Below are positions 26,105 to 34,273 of a stretch of 64,000 nucleotides of DNA, one piece after another. The notes beneath the pieces are model-generated. The model made no database searches and was not told the origin of the DNA. It worked only from the letters and a program-made list of their open reading frames with translations. The stretch lies in contig PLFE01000141.1 in NCBI GenBank assembly GCA_003136675.1, forward strand, positions 17,829-81,828, given 5' to 3'. Source of the DNA: Bryobacterales bacterium (GTDB lineage Bacteria; Acidobacteriota; Terriglobia; Bryobacterales; Bryobacteraceae). The position numbers were made by a program, and so were the translations under genes. The first letter of the stretch is position 1. Each line of letters opens with the position of its first letter.

Positions 26105-27742
26105 CTATTCAAGCAGGAATGCGTAGAGCGAATCGCCCGCGCCAACCACCAGATATTGGTGGCCATCCAGCATGTATGTCTCGGGGCCGTTACTCACATC
26201 ATCGGAGAGGCCCGCATGCCAAAGTATCGATCCATTGGACGGGTCGAAAGCCAGCAGGTGTCCTAATCCGTCTCCAGCGAACAGTAACTTTCCCGCCGTG
26301 GTCAAGATCCCTATGGGTCCGCCGCCGAAGATATAGCTGTGCTTCCAACGGGTTTTCCCGGTCTGATAGTCAATTGCGAGGAGGCTGCCTCCGTAGGAAG
26401 TAATGTATTTCTCAGCAGCCGCATAACCCTCTGGGTGAGGGTCGGTATCTGTCAAATAATACTCACTGAATGACTCCTTGACCCCTACGTAAAACAAACC
26501 CGTGTCCGGGTCAAAACTGGGCGGCGGCCAGTTCGTTACGCCATCGCTTGGAGGGGAAACAAGAACGCCCGAGATAGTGGCTTCTTTGTCAGGGTTGGGA
26601 ATCGGCTGGCCATTCGCGTCGATACCTTTCGACCAGTTGATGGTATCCACCATAGGAGCCGTTAACAGGTTCTTTCCATTGGTGCGATCAAGCAGGAAGA
26701 AGTAGCCGTTTCGATTCGCTTGCGCCAGCATTTTACGCGGCTTTCCTTCGAAGAGCCCATCAATCAAAACCGTGGTCTGAGCGGCATCCCAATCATGCGT
26801 ATCGTGGGGCGAAGGCTGGAAATACCAGGCCAGCTTGCCCGTATCGACATTCAGTGCGACGATGGAACACGTGTAAAGGTCGGCGCCTTCGCGACCGCGC
26901 CCCGTAAGAACGGGATTCGGATTGCCGGTGCCCAGATAGTAGAGATGTAACTCCGGGTCGTAAGTGCCTGGGATCCAGGTCATGCCGCCGCCGTGCCGCA
27001 TGGAATATTCGTCGGGCCACGTTTCCGAACCGGGGTCGCCTTTCTTCAGGGGCTCGCTCCACCACTTCCATTGGATAGCGCCGGTTTCCGGATCATGGGA
27101 CTCCAGGAACCCAGGAACATCCAGCGAATCGCCTCCGGTTCCCACGAGCACGTGGTTGCCGACAACGATGGGCGCGGGTGTTGAGAAATACTCCTGTTTC
27201 ACATCGGCGATTTCAACATGCCAGCGCTCCTTGCCAGTGCGCGCGTCGAGAGAGACAAGGTAGTCGTCGGGCGTTTCAAAAAACAACCAATTGCCGTACA
27301 TGCCCACGCCGCGATTGCCAATATGAATCCCGCCCTTTGTTTTCCAAAAGTAATGCCATAACTCGTGGCCCGACCTGGCGTCCACAGCCCACGCGTTATC
27401 GGGCGTAGCGAAGTAGAGGATGCCATTCACCATCAGGGGCGTGGCTTTGATGGTGGAAAGATCGGGGTTAGGCGGACCGCCTTCCACGGGCGCTGGTCCC
27501 TCTCCCCCTACAATCGCGCCTGGAACGGCTCCGGCCCTTACGCGAAATACCCAGCCCAGCGTCAGGTGCATCACGTTTGATTGGTCGATTTGGTTGAGGG
27601 TGCTGAATCGCCGGCCGGAATAGTCGCCGTTGTAAGTGGGCCAAGCGTCGGTTGCCGGCTTAGTGAGCACGACAGGGTCAAGAATTTGGGCGCCGAGGGC
27701 AATGGGTAAGAGGGCAAATAGGAGTAGCTGCTTGGTCATCAT
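26105..27742 (-). CDS. PQQ-dependent dehydrogenase (quinoprotein, alcohol/sugar type)
   Basis: A 545-residue periplasmic quinoprotein: a signal peptide (QLLLFALLPIALGAQ) and an eight-bladed propeller. Repeats include WPTYNGDYSGRRFSTLNQI at the start, WAVDARSGHELWHYFW, SLDARTGKERWHVEI, LDRTNGKNLLTAPM and AIDYQTGKTRWKH, all of the W-docking type seen in methanol/ethanol/glucose dehydrogenases. The substrate (alcohol or aldose) is not evident. The ATG overlaps the stop of the cytochrome c gene as ATGA, so the cytochrome is probably its electron acceptor. No heme motif lies within this protein itself. Confidence 0.9.
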   Translation of the reverse strand: MMTKQLLLFALLPIALGAQILDPVVLTKPATDAWPTYNGDYSGRRFSTLNQIDQSNVMHLTLGWVFRVRAGAVPGAIVGGEGPAPVEGGPPNPDLSTIKATPLMVNGILYFATPDNAWAVDARSGHELWHYFWKTKGGIHIGNRGVGMYGNWLFFETPDDYLVSLDARTGKERWHVEIADVKQEYFSTPAPIVVGNHVLVGTGGDSLDVPGFLESHDPETGAIQWKWWSEPLKKGDPGSETWPDEYSMRHGGGMTWIPGTYDPELHLYYLGTGNPNPVLTGRGREGADLYTCSIVALNVDTGKLAWYFQPSPHDTHDWDAAQTTVLIDGLFEGKPRKMLAQANRNGYFFLLDRTNGKNLLTAPMVDTINWSKGIDANGQPIPNPDKEATISGVLVSPPSDGVTNWPPPSFDPDTGLFYVGVKESFSEYYLTDTDPHPEGYAAAEKYITSYGGSLLAIDYQTGKTRWKHSYIFGGGPIGILTTAGKLLFAGDGLGHLLAFDPSNGSILWHAGLSDDVSNGPETYMLDGHQYLVVGAGDSLYAFLLE

Positions 27743-28539
27743 TTCAGGGTCACCAGGTACGCCGTGAGGTTATGGATTTCCGCGTCCGAGAAGTGTAGGA
27801 TCATATCGGAGTGCGGCTTGAAAGGATTGTGTACTTCGACTTGCGGGATCACATCACTTTTGCGCGCGAACGATACGTAGGTTCCTTGGCTGTTGCGCAG
27901 GGCCACCGTGAAGTCGTCGATCCATAGTAAGGGGCCGCTGACAGCTTCGCCGGACGGGGTTGTCACCGTTACAGTGACGACCGCTTTAGTCGAGGCGGAT
28001 GGACCAAAGTCGAGCGGCATCAACAGACGGTCCTGCAAGGTAACCGGTTCATACTTCGCCCCGATACCCTTCAAGTCGCCGGTTACCGAATGGCACGAGC
28101 CACAATTCCCGGCCCCGTTGAAGTATGCTTTTCCCGCACTGGCATCGCCCGTGACGATGTTGAGTGTCTGGTAGCTATCGCGGTCCGCGGCGGAGTAGAT
28201 CGATTGGTGAAGAAAGTTGGCGATATCAACGATCTGGTCTTCCGTCATAGCGAATTTGGGCATGCCTTTCTCGGGACGTCCCTTTAAAATCACGCGCCCA
28301 ATTCCTTTGCCATTCTCGTCGTCAAGCACGACGACGGAGCGTAGCAGGTCCGGCCCCTTCTCACCACCCTTCGCGCGAGAGCCGTGGCAGAAGCCGCAAC
28401 TGGCAACGAAGGCCTGTTGGCCGCGGGCGACCGAGACGGGATCGTACTTGGGAGGTGCGGGTTGTGCGGCAAGGGCCACGCAAATCGAAAACCCTGCGAT
28501 CGCGCGCAGGGTCCGTTGTAAGAGGATTCTCATATCCAT
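27739..28539 (-). CDS. exported diheme cytochrome c
   Basis: About 266 residues, with a signal peptide (RTLRAIAGFSICVALAAQ) and two CxxCH heme sites: VASCGFCHGSR (about residue 45) and NCGSCHSVTG (about residue 140). Met candidates for the sixth ligands lie in KGMPKFAMTEDQI and in RLLMPLD. The C-terminal domain (about 175-266) is beta-rich and ends with DMILHFSDAEIHNLTAYLVTLK, as in PQQ-dehydrogenase-linked cytochromes. The start is chosen at the ATG at 28539; 28533 is equally possible. It is the first gene of a two-gene operon with the quinoprotein, accepting electrons in the periplasm. Confidence 0.9.
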   Translation of the reverse strand: MDMRILLQRTLRAIAGFSICVALAAQPAPPKYDPVSVARGQQAFVASCGFCHGSRAKGGEKGPDLLRSVVVLDDENGKGIGRVILKGRPEKGMPKFAMTEDQIVDIANFLHQSIYSAADRDSYQTLNIVTGDASAGKAYFNGAGNCGSCHSVTGDLKGIGAKYEPVTLQDRLLMPLDFGPSASTKAVVTVTVTTPSGEAVSGPLLWIDDFTVALRNSQGTYVSFARKSDVIPQVEVHNPFKPHSDMILHFSDAEIHNLTAYLVTLK

Positions 28540-28636
28540 TGGGAAAAAGACCACCGCATTCCAATAGATCACACTCGTTGGAAGGATTCACAAACTCGCC
28601 GCGTGCCTGCTAAAATTGGGGTGTTGTGCGCACGAA

Positions 28637-28712
28637 GCCGGTGTAGCTCAGTTGGTAGAGCATCTGATTTGTAATCAGAGGGTCGCAGGTTCAATTCCTG
28701 TCGCCGGCTCCA
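28637..28712 (+). tRNA. tRNA-Thr (anticodon UGU)
   Basis: A 76-nt tRNA with the 3' CCA encoded. The acceptor arm GCCGGTG pairs with CGCCGGC (one G-T pair). The D-arm is GCTCAGTTGGTAGAGC, the anticodon stem TCTGA/TCAGA encloses the loop TTTGTAA with anticodon TGT, and the T-arm has the GGTTCAATTCC core. UGU reads ACA and other threonine codons by wobble. No other tRNA is seen in the window. Confidence 0.97.
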
Positions 28713-28731
28713 ATAAATCAGACCCACCCCA

Positions 28732-29292
28732 TCACGAGTGCGGCTTCACTTCGTACAAATACACAACATGCACCACGCCCATGCTGGTGACCTTGAAAAC
28801 CTGGGCGGGAGTCCAGCCGCGAATGGCGTAGTCGTGTGAAACCACCCGCGCTCCCGGGTGCAGTTTAGCCAGCAAAGGCTTCAACCGTTCGTTGGAACTG
28901 GTGAGGAAGTAAAGCGTGACCACGTCGGCGGGGGTCAGATCCGTGTGCAGCGCGTTGCCGTGGATCACCTGGATCTTGCCATCGAGACCCATAGCCTTTA
29001 CTCGCGCGGCGGTCTTCTCGTAGATGTCACGCGACATCTCGACACCCACCCCTTTGGCGTCGTACTTCTGCGCCGCGGTGATCAGGATGCGGCCATCGCC
29101 GCAACCGAGGTCGTAGACCGTTTCCCCCGGCTTCACGCGCGCCACCTTCAACATTTCATCCACAACGGATTGCGGTGTCGGGACATCCGGGCCGAGGTTG
29201 TCCGGGTTCTTAAACTGCTGGCCAAAAGTTTGCTGGGTCAGTGCAACGGAAGCCAGCAGGATTGCGCGAATAACGGTAGTGGAAGCTCGCAT
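28732..29292 (-). CDS. exported class I SAM-dependent methyltransferase-like protein
   Basis: A 186-residue protein with a clear signal peptide (MRASTTVIRAILLASVALTQQTFGQ) in front of a complete Rossmann methyltransferase core: VYDLGCGDGRILITAAQ (motif I, about residue 60), GVGVEMS (motif II), GNALHTDLTPADVVTLYFLTS and GARVVSHDY. Cytosolic relatives use S-adenosylmethionine, which is not known to be present in the periplasm, so either the leader is a membrane anchor with the domain inside or the protein uses another ligand. Similar exported proteins are known in Acidobacteria and Planctomycetes. It lies right after the tRNA on the opposite strand. Confidence 0.85.
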   Translation of the reverse strand: MRASTTVIRAILLASVALTQQTFGQQFKNPDNLGPDVPTPQSVVDEMLKVARVKPGETVYDLGCGDGRILITAAQKYDAKGVGVEMSRDIYEKTAARVKAMGLDGKIQVIHGNALHTDLTPADVVTLYFLTSSNERLKPLLAKLHPGARVVSHDYAIRGWTPAQVFKVTSMGVVHVVYLYEVKPHS

Positions 29293-29299
29293 GCCAGTG

Positions 29300-30568
29300 T
29301 CAGCGCGTAGCTGACGGCATCGTCGCCACCCGCGCCACCTTTAATTTTACAATACGCGACATGATCTCGGACCATGCATTCCAAAGATCCTGGGGGCGAG
29401 AGATCGTGTACTCGAATCCGCGCAGCCGCTTCACCACATCCCCAATCGCATCGCGCCATGGACTCTGCACGGGATTCAAGTTATAGTTCATGTAAAAAAC
29501 GGGATAGCTCAGGTCCCCGCTCAGCGCTCGAACCGATTCGGTCGGAACCCCTTGCTCCATCATGACCTTAGGGCCCGCGAAAATCACCGCATCGGGGTGG
29601 TCGTGCGCCATTTCATTGGTGATCAGTTGGGTCAAAAACTCCGTGTCGGAGTGCTTCTGGTTCAGTTGGCCAACCCGGACGGTTCCCAATTTCACTGAAT
29701 TCAGGCTGTCGCCGATGGCCGGGAAATCGATCTGATCGGCGGCGTCCTGGCGGTAAACGACGCGCTGCTCCTGCATATTGAAGGCGACCACCGAGAACTT
29801 TCCGATCTTCGGCTCGCGAGAAATGTTGCGCAGGATGGAAACCAGCGCCTCGGTGTCCACCGGCTGCATCGCGGCGGCCAGGAAGCGCTGAGGCGCAAAA
29901 TTGACCAGAACCTTTACGTTCAGCCCGTTGTTTTTCTCCCGGGAGATCGGCGGCTCCTGGCGAAAGGGCTCGGGATCCATGGCCTCCACGCGATCCGGCT
30001 CGATCGACAGTTTAATATCGTGTTCCTTGGGCAGGAGGGCGGCGGTGTAGGACCAATAGGAACTACAGACGCGCTCGGAGCGGTCGCGCATCAGCCAATC
30101 TACCTGGTAATTCCCAGGGCCCAGCACGAACGAGCCTTGCAGATAAGCGTCGCCACCGACCTTTTCATCGAGCTTTGGCACGTCAATCTTCTGGGAGAAG
30201 TACACAGGTGAATCGGTTCGGTCCGCCGGCGTCACCCGGAAGATCATGGTCAGCAAATCTTCTCCGCCGTTGAGCTCATGCATGGGTACCGAGACGTCGT
30301 AGGTCGCGTGGAATTTCAGATCGAAACCGAGTACCGGCTTCCCAGGGGTAACGGTGCAGGGGATATCCTTGCGCGGTTCCTTCGTCTCCAGAATCGCGTT
30401 ATCGCCGCCGAGAACGATGACGCGCCCGTTTGGCCCCGCGCCCTGAATCAGGTCCTGCGCCCGACAGATCGAGGCGCAGCAAAAAGCGCTCGCGCCCACG
30501 ACGAGAAATGTCGCAAGAGGCCGTGCGAGTCGAATCTGCCCAAGTTGCGAACCGCCACGGTGCTCCAT
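29300..30568 (-). CDS. exported acidobacterial protein of unknown function, about 422 aa
   Basis: A secreted protein with a late signal peptide (RPLATFLVVGASAFCCASICRAQ). The first domain looks beta-rich (TVTPGKPVLGFDLKFHATYDVSVPM, VYFSQKIDVPKL), and the middle region resembles a degenerate von Willebrand A fold (NVKVLVNFAPQRFLAAAM, IGKFSVVAFNMQEQRVVY, PDAVIFAGPKVMM) without a recognisable MIDAS site. The start at 30568 is preferred because GGGGAAG lies seven bases upstream; 30604 is also open. Similar proteins seem frequent in Acidobacteria; I know no function. It diverges from the egt operon, so the two share about 170 bases of upstream DNA. Confidence 0.68.
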   Translation of the reverse strand: MEHRGGSQLGQIRLARPLATFLVVGASAFCCASICRAQDLIQGAGPNGRVIVLGGDNAILETKEPRKDIPCTVTPGKPVLGFDLKFHATYDVSVPMHELNGGEDLLTMIFRVTPADRTDSPVYFSQKIDVPKLDEKVGGDAYLQGSFVLGPGNYQVDWLMRDRSERVCSSYWSYTAALLPKEHDIKLSIEPDRVEAMDPEPFRQEPPISREKNNGLNVKVLVNFAPQRFLAAAMQPVDTEALVSILRNISREPKIGKFSVVAFNMQEQRVVYRQDAADQIDFPAIGDSLNSVKLGTVRVGQLNQKHSDTEFLTQLITNEMAHDHPDAVIFAGPKVMMEQGVPTESVRALSGDLSYPVFYMNYNLNPVQSPWRDAIGDVVKRLRGFEYTISRPQDLWNAWSEIMSRIVKLKVARVATMPSATR

Positions 30569-30737
30569 TTTTGGCTTCCCCAGCCGACCGTTGTTGACAA
30601 ACATAGCTGACCATCGGGCCGGATGCAAGGGGTGTAGCGTACCGAACCTCTCTTTATCACAAACTTTTGACGGTGGCCCGTACATCCCGAGGCGTTAAGC
30701 TTTCATCAATAGCAGGGTGATACGAAAGGTGAGACCG

Positions 30738-31943
30738 ATGAAAGAGAGACTTTCGGAATCTGACGGCCTGGCCGAATCGCGAGCGGAAACGGACCGTTTA
30801 TTCGGGCTTTTGACGGATGGCGACCTCATGATTCGGCCCTTGCCCCAGCGGCACCGCTTGATTTTCTATTTGGGACACCTCGAAGCCTTCGACTGGAACC
30901 AGGCCGGGCGCCTGGCCTTGGGTGAACCGCACATCGAAAAGAGTCTGGACCAGCTTTTTGCGCGCGGAATCGATCCCGAGCCCGGTCAGTTGCCAGCCGA
31001 TCAGCCATCCGACTGGCCCTCAGTGGAGCAGGCTTATGGCTACGTCGCCCAAGTCCGCGAGCGCCTAGACGAAATCTGGAGCGAAGTTCCGCCGGAGATC
31101 CAGCAAACTGCAATCGAGCACCGCTGGATGCACGCGGAGACGCTGGCCTATCAGCTGCATAATCTGCCGTTCGAGATGAAGCGAAAGCCGGCGGTAGCAC
31201 GGGAGTCGTCCGGCCCGCCTCCGGAAAGTCGATTTCTGACCATTCCAGCCGGGAAGGCCACGATGGGCCGGAGGCCCGGCACGCAATTCGGTTGGGACAA
31301 TGAGTTTAATGAATTTTCAGTGAACGTGCCTGAGTTCTCCGTGGCGGAGCACAAAGTCACCAATGCCGAGTATCTGGAATTTGTGAATCAAGGCCATCCG
31401 CCTCCTTTCTTCTGGACGCGTGAAGGCGATCGGTGGTTCTACCGCGGCATGTTCGAATCACTACCTTTGCCGCTCAACGCGCCGGTTTACGCGACCCAGA
31501 CGGAAGCAACTGAGTACGCCAAGTGGCGCGGCGCGGACGTGATGACGGAGGCGCAATTTCATCGCGCCGCATATGGAACAACCGGCGAAGGCGAACGGGA
31601 ATATCCGTGGGGCGACGAACCCGGAGTACGCGGTAATTTTGATTTCCGGCACTGGGACCCTACTGCGGTTACCGAGGATAGCGGCGGCCGCAGCGCGTTC
31701 GGCGTGGCGCAGTTAGTTGGAAACGGCTGGGAGTGGACCAAAACACCGTTCGGTCCGTTTCCCGGATTTCAGCCGCGCCCGAACTATCCCGGCTATTCGG
31801 CGGACTTCTTCGACGACAGCCACTTCGTTTTGAAAGGAGCATCGCCGCGCACCGCAAAGGTACTTACGCGACGATCGCTCAGAAACTGGTTTCGTCCGGA
31901 GTATCCCTATCTCTATGCGACCTTTCGCCTGGTGGAAAACTAG
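30738..31943 (+). CDS. egtB: EgtB-type nonheme iron sulfoxide synthase (DinB + FGE/SUMF1 domains)
   Basis: A 401-residue enzyme. EgtB joins hercynine to a thiol (gamma-glutamylcysteine or cysteine) using oxygen and Fe(II). The DinB-like half carries the iron site: YLGHLEAFDW (first His, about residue 47) and EHRWMHAETLAYQ, the HxxxHxE motif (about residues 122-128). The FGE-sulfatase half has FSVAEHKVTNAEYLEFV, YPWGDEP, GNGWEWTKTPFGPFPGF and the end NWFRPEYPYLYATFRLV. The ATG at 30738 has AAAGGTG upstream. The stop overlaps egtD (TAGTG). Without egtA or egtC nearby, direct use of cysteine, as known for another acidobacterial EgtB, is possible. Confidence 0.87.
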   Translation: MKERLSESDGLAESRAETDRLFGLLTDGDLMIRPLPQRHRLIFYLGHLEAFDWNQAGRLALGEPHIEKSLDQLFARGIDPEPGQLPADQPSDWPSVEQAYGYVAQVRERLDEIWSEVPPEIQQTAIEHRWMHAETLAYQLHNLPFEMKRKPAVARESSGPPPESRFLTIPAGKATMGRRPGTQFGWDNEFNEFSVNVPEFSVAEHKVTNAEYLEFVNQGHPPPFFWTREGDRWFYRGMFESLPLPLNAPVYATQTEATEYAKWRGADVMTEAQFHRAAYGTTGEGEREYPWGDEPGVRGNFDFRHWDPTAVTEDSGGRSAFGVAQLVGNGWEWTKTPFGPFPGFQPRPNYPGYSADFFDDSHFVLKGASPRTAKVLTRRSLRNWFRPEYPYLYATFRLVEN

Positions 31944-32938
31944 TGACTAAACAGCAACTCGCAGTCCGATTTGACCGGCGGCTCGCCCAGCAGTTCGCCC
32001 TCCAATTCAACCAGGATGTGTTGCGCGGATTGACCAGTGAGCCGCAGAAATGGCTTTCCGCACAATATTTCTATGACGAGGTGGGGTCGGCTCTTTTCGA
32101 GGCCATCACCGCTCTACCGGAATATGGGCTCACGCGTGCCGATTCACGCCTGTTGCAGCGGCACGCGGCGGAGATGGTTCGCTTCCGTCCTGAACCGCTT
32201 CACATCATCGAACTCGGAAGCGGATCGGGCGCGAAGACGCGCTGGCTGCTGGAGGCCGAGGCAACCCGGCATGGAACCGCACGCTATACAGCGATCGATG
32301 TTTCGGCAGCCGCGCTTGAAATGTGCCGGACCACGCTGGGCCGGATACCCGCGGTCGAAATCGAAACCGAGAACGCCACTTATCTGGACGGTGTACGGGT
32401 CGCCTTGCGGAATCGGCAGCCGGGCGAACGGGTTCTGATTCTGTTTCTGGGCAGCACAATCGGTAACTTCCCGCTACCCGATGCGGTACAACTCCTGATC
32501 GAATTGCGAGGCTCTCTACAATTCGGAGACGGACTTTTGCTGGGTACAGACCTGATGAAGCCCATCGAACAGCTCCTTCTGGCTTATGACGATCCGGCCG
32601 GGGTCACGGCGGCGTTTAACCGCAATCTGCTGGCCCACATTAATCGGGAGCTGGGCGGCAAGTTCGATCTGGGAGCGTTTCAACATGACGTACGGTTCGA
32701 TTCGGAGGAGAGCCGCATCGAGATGCACTTACGGAGTGTACGGCCCCAGACGGTTTGGATCGAGGCGCTCGACCGGGGGTTCCGTTTTGGGGCCGGCGAA
32801 ACCATCTGGACGGAATCCAGCAGAAAGTTCACTATGGATGGCGTGAAGCAACTGGCTGCCGCGTCGGGTTTTGAACCGCGCATGCACTGGACGGATGACG
32901 AATGGCCTTTTGCGGAAAGTTTACTCGTTGCCGAGTGA
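31943..32938 (+). CDS. egtD: L-histidine N-alpha-methyltransferase (hercynine synthase)
   Basis: A 331-residue EgtD that trimethylates histidine to hercynine with S-adenosylmethionine. Typical stretches are GLTSEPQKWLSAQYFYDEVGSALFEAI, LPEYGLTRADSRLL with the substrate Tyr, the SAM motif IIELGSGSGAKTRWLL, ATYLDGV, ILFLGSTIGNF, and the C-terminal IWTESSRKFTMDGVKQLA with Glu/Ser residues for substrate binding. The GTG start at 31943 overlaps the egtB stop by one base. The pairing of egtB and egtD defines an ergothioneine-type pathway. Its end overlaps the ABC ATPase gene. Confidence 0.93.
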   Translation: MTKQQLAVRFDRRLAQQFALQFNQDVLRGLTSEPQKWLSAQYFYDEVGSALFEAITALPEYGLTRADSRLLQRHAAEMVRFRPEPLHIIELGSGSGAKTRWLLEAEATRHGTARYTAIDVSAAALEMCRTTLGRIPAVEIETENATYLDGVRVALRNRQPGERVLILFLGSTIGNFPLPDAVQLLIELRGSLQFGDGLLLGTDLMKPIEQLLLAYDDPAGVTAAFNRNLLAHINRELGGKFDLGAFQHDVRFDSEESRIEMHLRSVRPQTVWIEALDRGFRFGAGETIWTESSRKFTMDGVKQLAAASGFEPRMHWTDDEWPFAESLLVAE

Positions 32939-33665
32939 GCCGTTAGCGGTCGAATTTCGCGACGTAAGCTATCTGGCCTCAGGCCGGCCGATTCTGAATC
33001 ATCTGTCCTTTCAAGTTCCGGCTGGACAGACTCTCATCCTGCTGGGACGCAGCGGCTCCGGGAAAACCACGGCGCTCCGGTTGATCAACGGATTGCTCAT
33101 GCCATCGAGCGGCCAGGTTCTTGTCGGAGGGCGTCCCGTTTCCGAATGGGACCTGATCGACCTGCGACGCAAAACGGGGTATGTGATTCAGGAGTCGGGT
33201 CTTTTCCCGCACTTCACGGTGGAGCGGAATGTAGGCTTGGTGCCTTCGCTCTTGAAATGGGCGGCTCCGGAGCAAGGCGCGCGCGTTCGCGAACTTCTGG
33301 ATCAAATTGGGCTGCCGCATGCGGAGTTCGGCCGGCGCAGGCCGGGTGAACTCTCCGGCGGGCAGCGGCAGCGGGTGGGGGTAGCCCGCGCGCTGGCCGC
33401 GCGGCCCGGTTTGATGCTGCTGGATGAACCGTTCGGAGCTCTCGATCCGGTGACGCGCCTGGAACTGCAGCGGCAGCTTCTGGACCTGCGGGAACGCGAA
33501 CTCATCACCTCGGTCTTCGTCACGCACGATGTCCGGGAAGCATTGAAACTCGGCACGGTGATTGGATTGCTAAACCGCGGCGAACTGGAATTCTTCGGGT
33601 CACCAGCGGAGTTTCAGGAGTCGGAGGGGGATGAGGCGCGCCGTTTTCTGGAGGTGCTCAAGTGA
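32928..33665 (+). CDS. ABC transporter ATP-binding protein, OpuCA/ProV type
   Basis: A 245-residue ATPase of the glycine-betaine/choline/carnitine importer class: Walker A LLGRSGSGKTTALRLINGL, Q-loop VIQESGLFPHF, signature ELSGGQRQRVGVARAL, Walker B LMLLDEPFGALDP and H-loop VFVTHDVREAL. It lacks the C-terminal CBS pair of osmoregulated OpuCA proteins, so it may not be controlled by ionic strength. The TTG at 32928 is preferred (GGAAAG nine bases upstream, short overlap with egtD); an ATG at 32895 would overlap by 44 bases. Its end overlaps the permease gene as GTGA. The chaining to egtBD suggests the cargo is ergothioneine or a related betaine. Confidence 0.92.
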   Translation: MPSEPLAVEFRDVSYLASGRPILNHLSFQVPAGQTLILLGRSGSGKTTALRLINGLLMPSSGQVLVGGRPVSEWDLIDLRRKTGYVIQESGLFPHFTVERNVGLVPSLLKWAAPEQGARVRELLDQIGLPHAEFGRRRPGELSGGQRQRVGVARALAARPGLMLLDEPFGALDPVTRLELQRQLLDLRERELITSVFVTHDVREALKLGTVIGLLNRGELEFFGSPAEFQESEGDEARRFLEVLK

Positions 33666-34273
33666 TTCCGCACGGAATGCTGGAAGACCTCGGTGAACTG
33701 TCCCTGGAGCATCTGGAGATGGTGTTCATTGCGATGCTGGCTGCGGCGGCGATCGCGATTCCCGGGGCCATTCTGCTTTCTCGCAAACCGCGCATCAGCC
33801 GCTGGGGATTAGGATTCGCCAACATCCTCCAAACCGTCCCCAGCCTCGCGCTGTTCGGGTTTCTGATCCCCATTCCATTCCTGGGCGTTGGCAAAGCAAC
33901 GGCGGTAGTCGCGCTCACTCTCTACGCGCTGCTACCCATTCTGCGCAACACGCTGGTGGGAATCACGGGAGTGGACGCGGCGGTTCGCGAATCGGCCGTT
34001 GCCATGGGGATGACGCCGGGGCAGATTCTGTGGCAGGTGGAATTGCCGCTGGGCGCGAAGGCGATTCTGGCCGGAGTGCGCATCGCCACCGTGACCACCA
34101 TCGGCACAGCCACCATTGCGGCCGCCATCGGCGCGGGCGGCCTGGGCGTTTTCATCTTTCGCGGGATTGCCGAATTTGACACGGTCCAGATTCTGGCTGG
34201 GGCAATTCCCGCTGCTCTGATGGCGCTGCTGGCGGATGAGTTACTTGGATGGGTGGAGCGACGAGTCGCATGA
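33662..34273 (+). CDS. ABC transporter permease, OpuCB type
   Basis: A 203-residue membrane protein with about five to six helices, the normal size for OpuCB/OpuCD permeases. The first helix follows EDLGELSLEHLEMVFIAML, and the coupling region is the EAA-like loop GVDAAVRESAVAMGMTPGQILWQVELPLG. Further helices include ILAGVRIATVTTIGTATIAAAIGAGGLG and a C-terminal one near ALMALLADELLGW. The start is GTG, four bases inside the ATPase gene; the stop overlaps the ATG of the binding-protein gene. Only one permease gene is present, so a homodimer is expected. Confidence 0.92.
   Translation: MIPHGMLEDLGELSLEHLEMVFIAMLAAAAIAIPGAILLSRKPRISRWGLGFANILQTVPSLALFGFLIPIPFLGVGKATAVVALTLYALLPILRNTLVGITGVDAAVRESAVAMGMTPGQILWQVELPLGAKAILAGVRIATVTTIGTATIAAAIGAGGLGVFIFRGIAEFDTVQILAGAIPAALMALLADELLGWVERRVA

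Noticed and set aside
28616-28831. 71-codon plus-strand frame with GVAQLVEHLICNQRVAG
   Set aside because: It is the translation of the tRNA-Thr gene; this is a well-known false protein.
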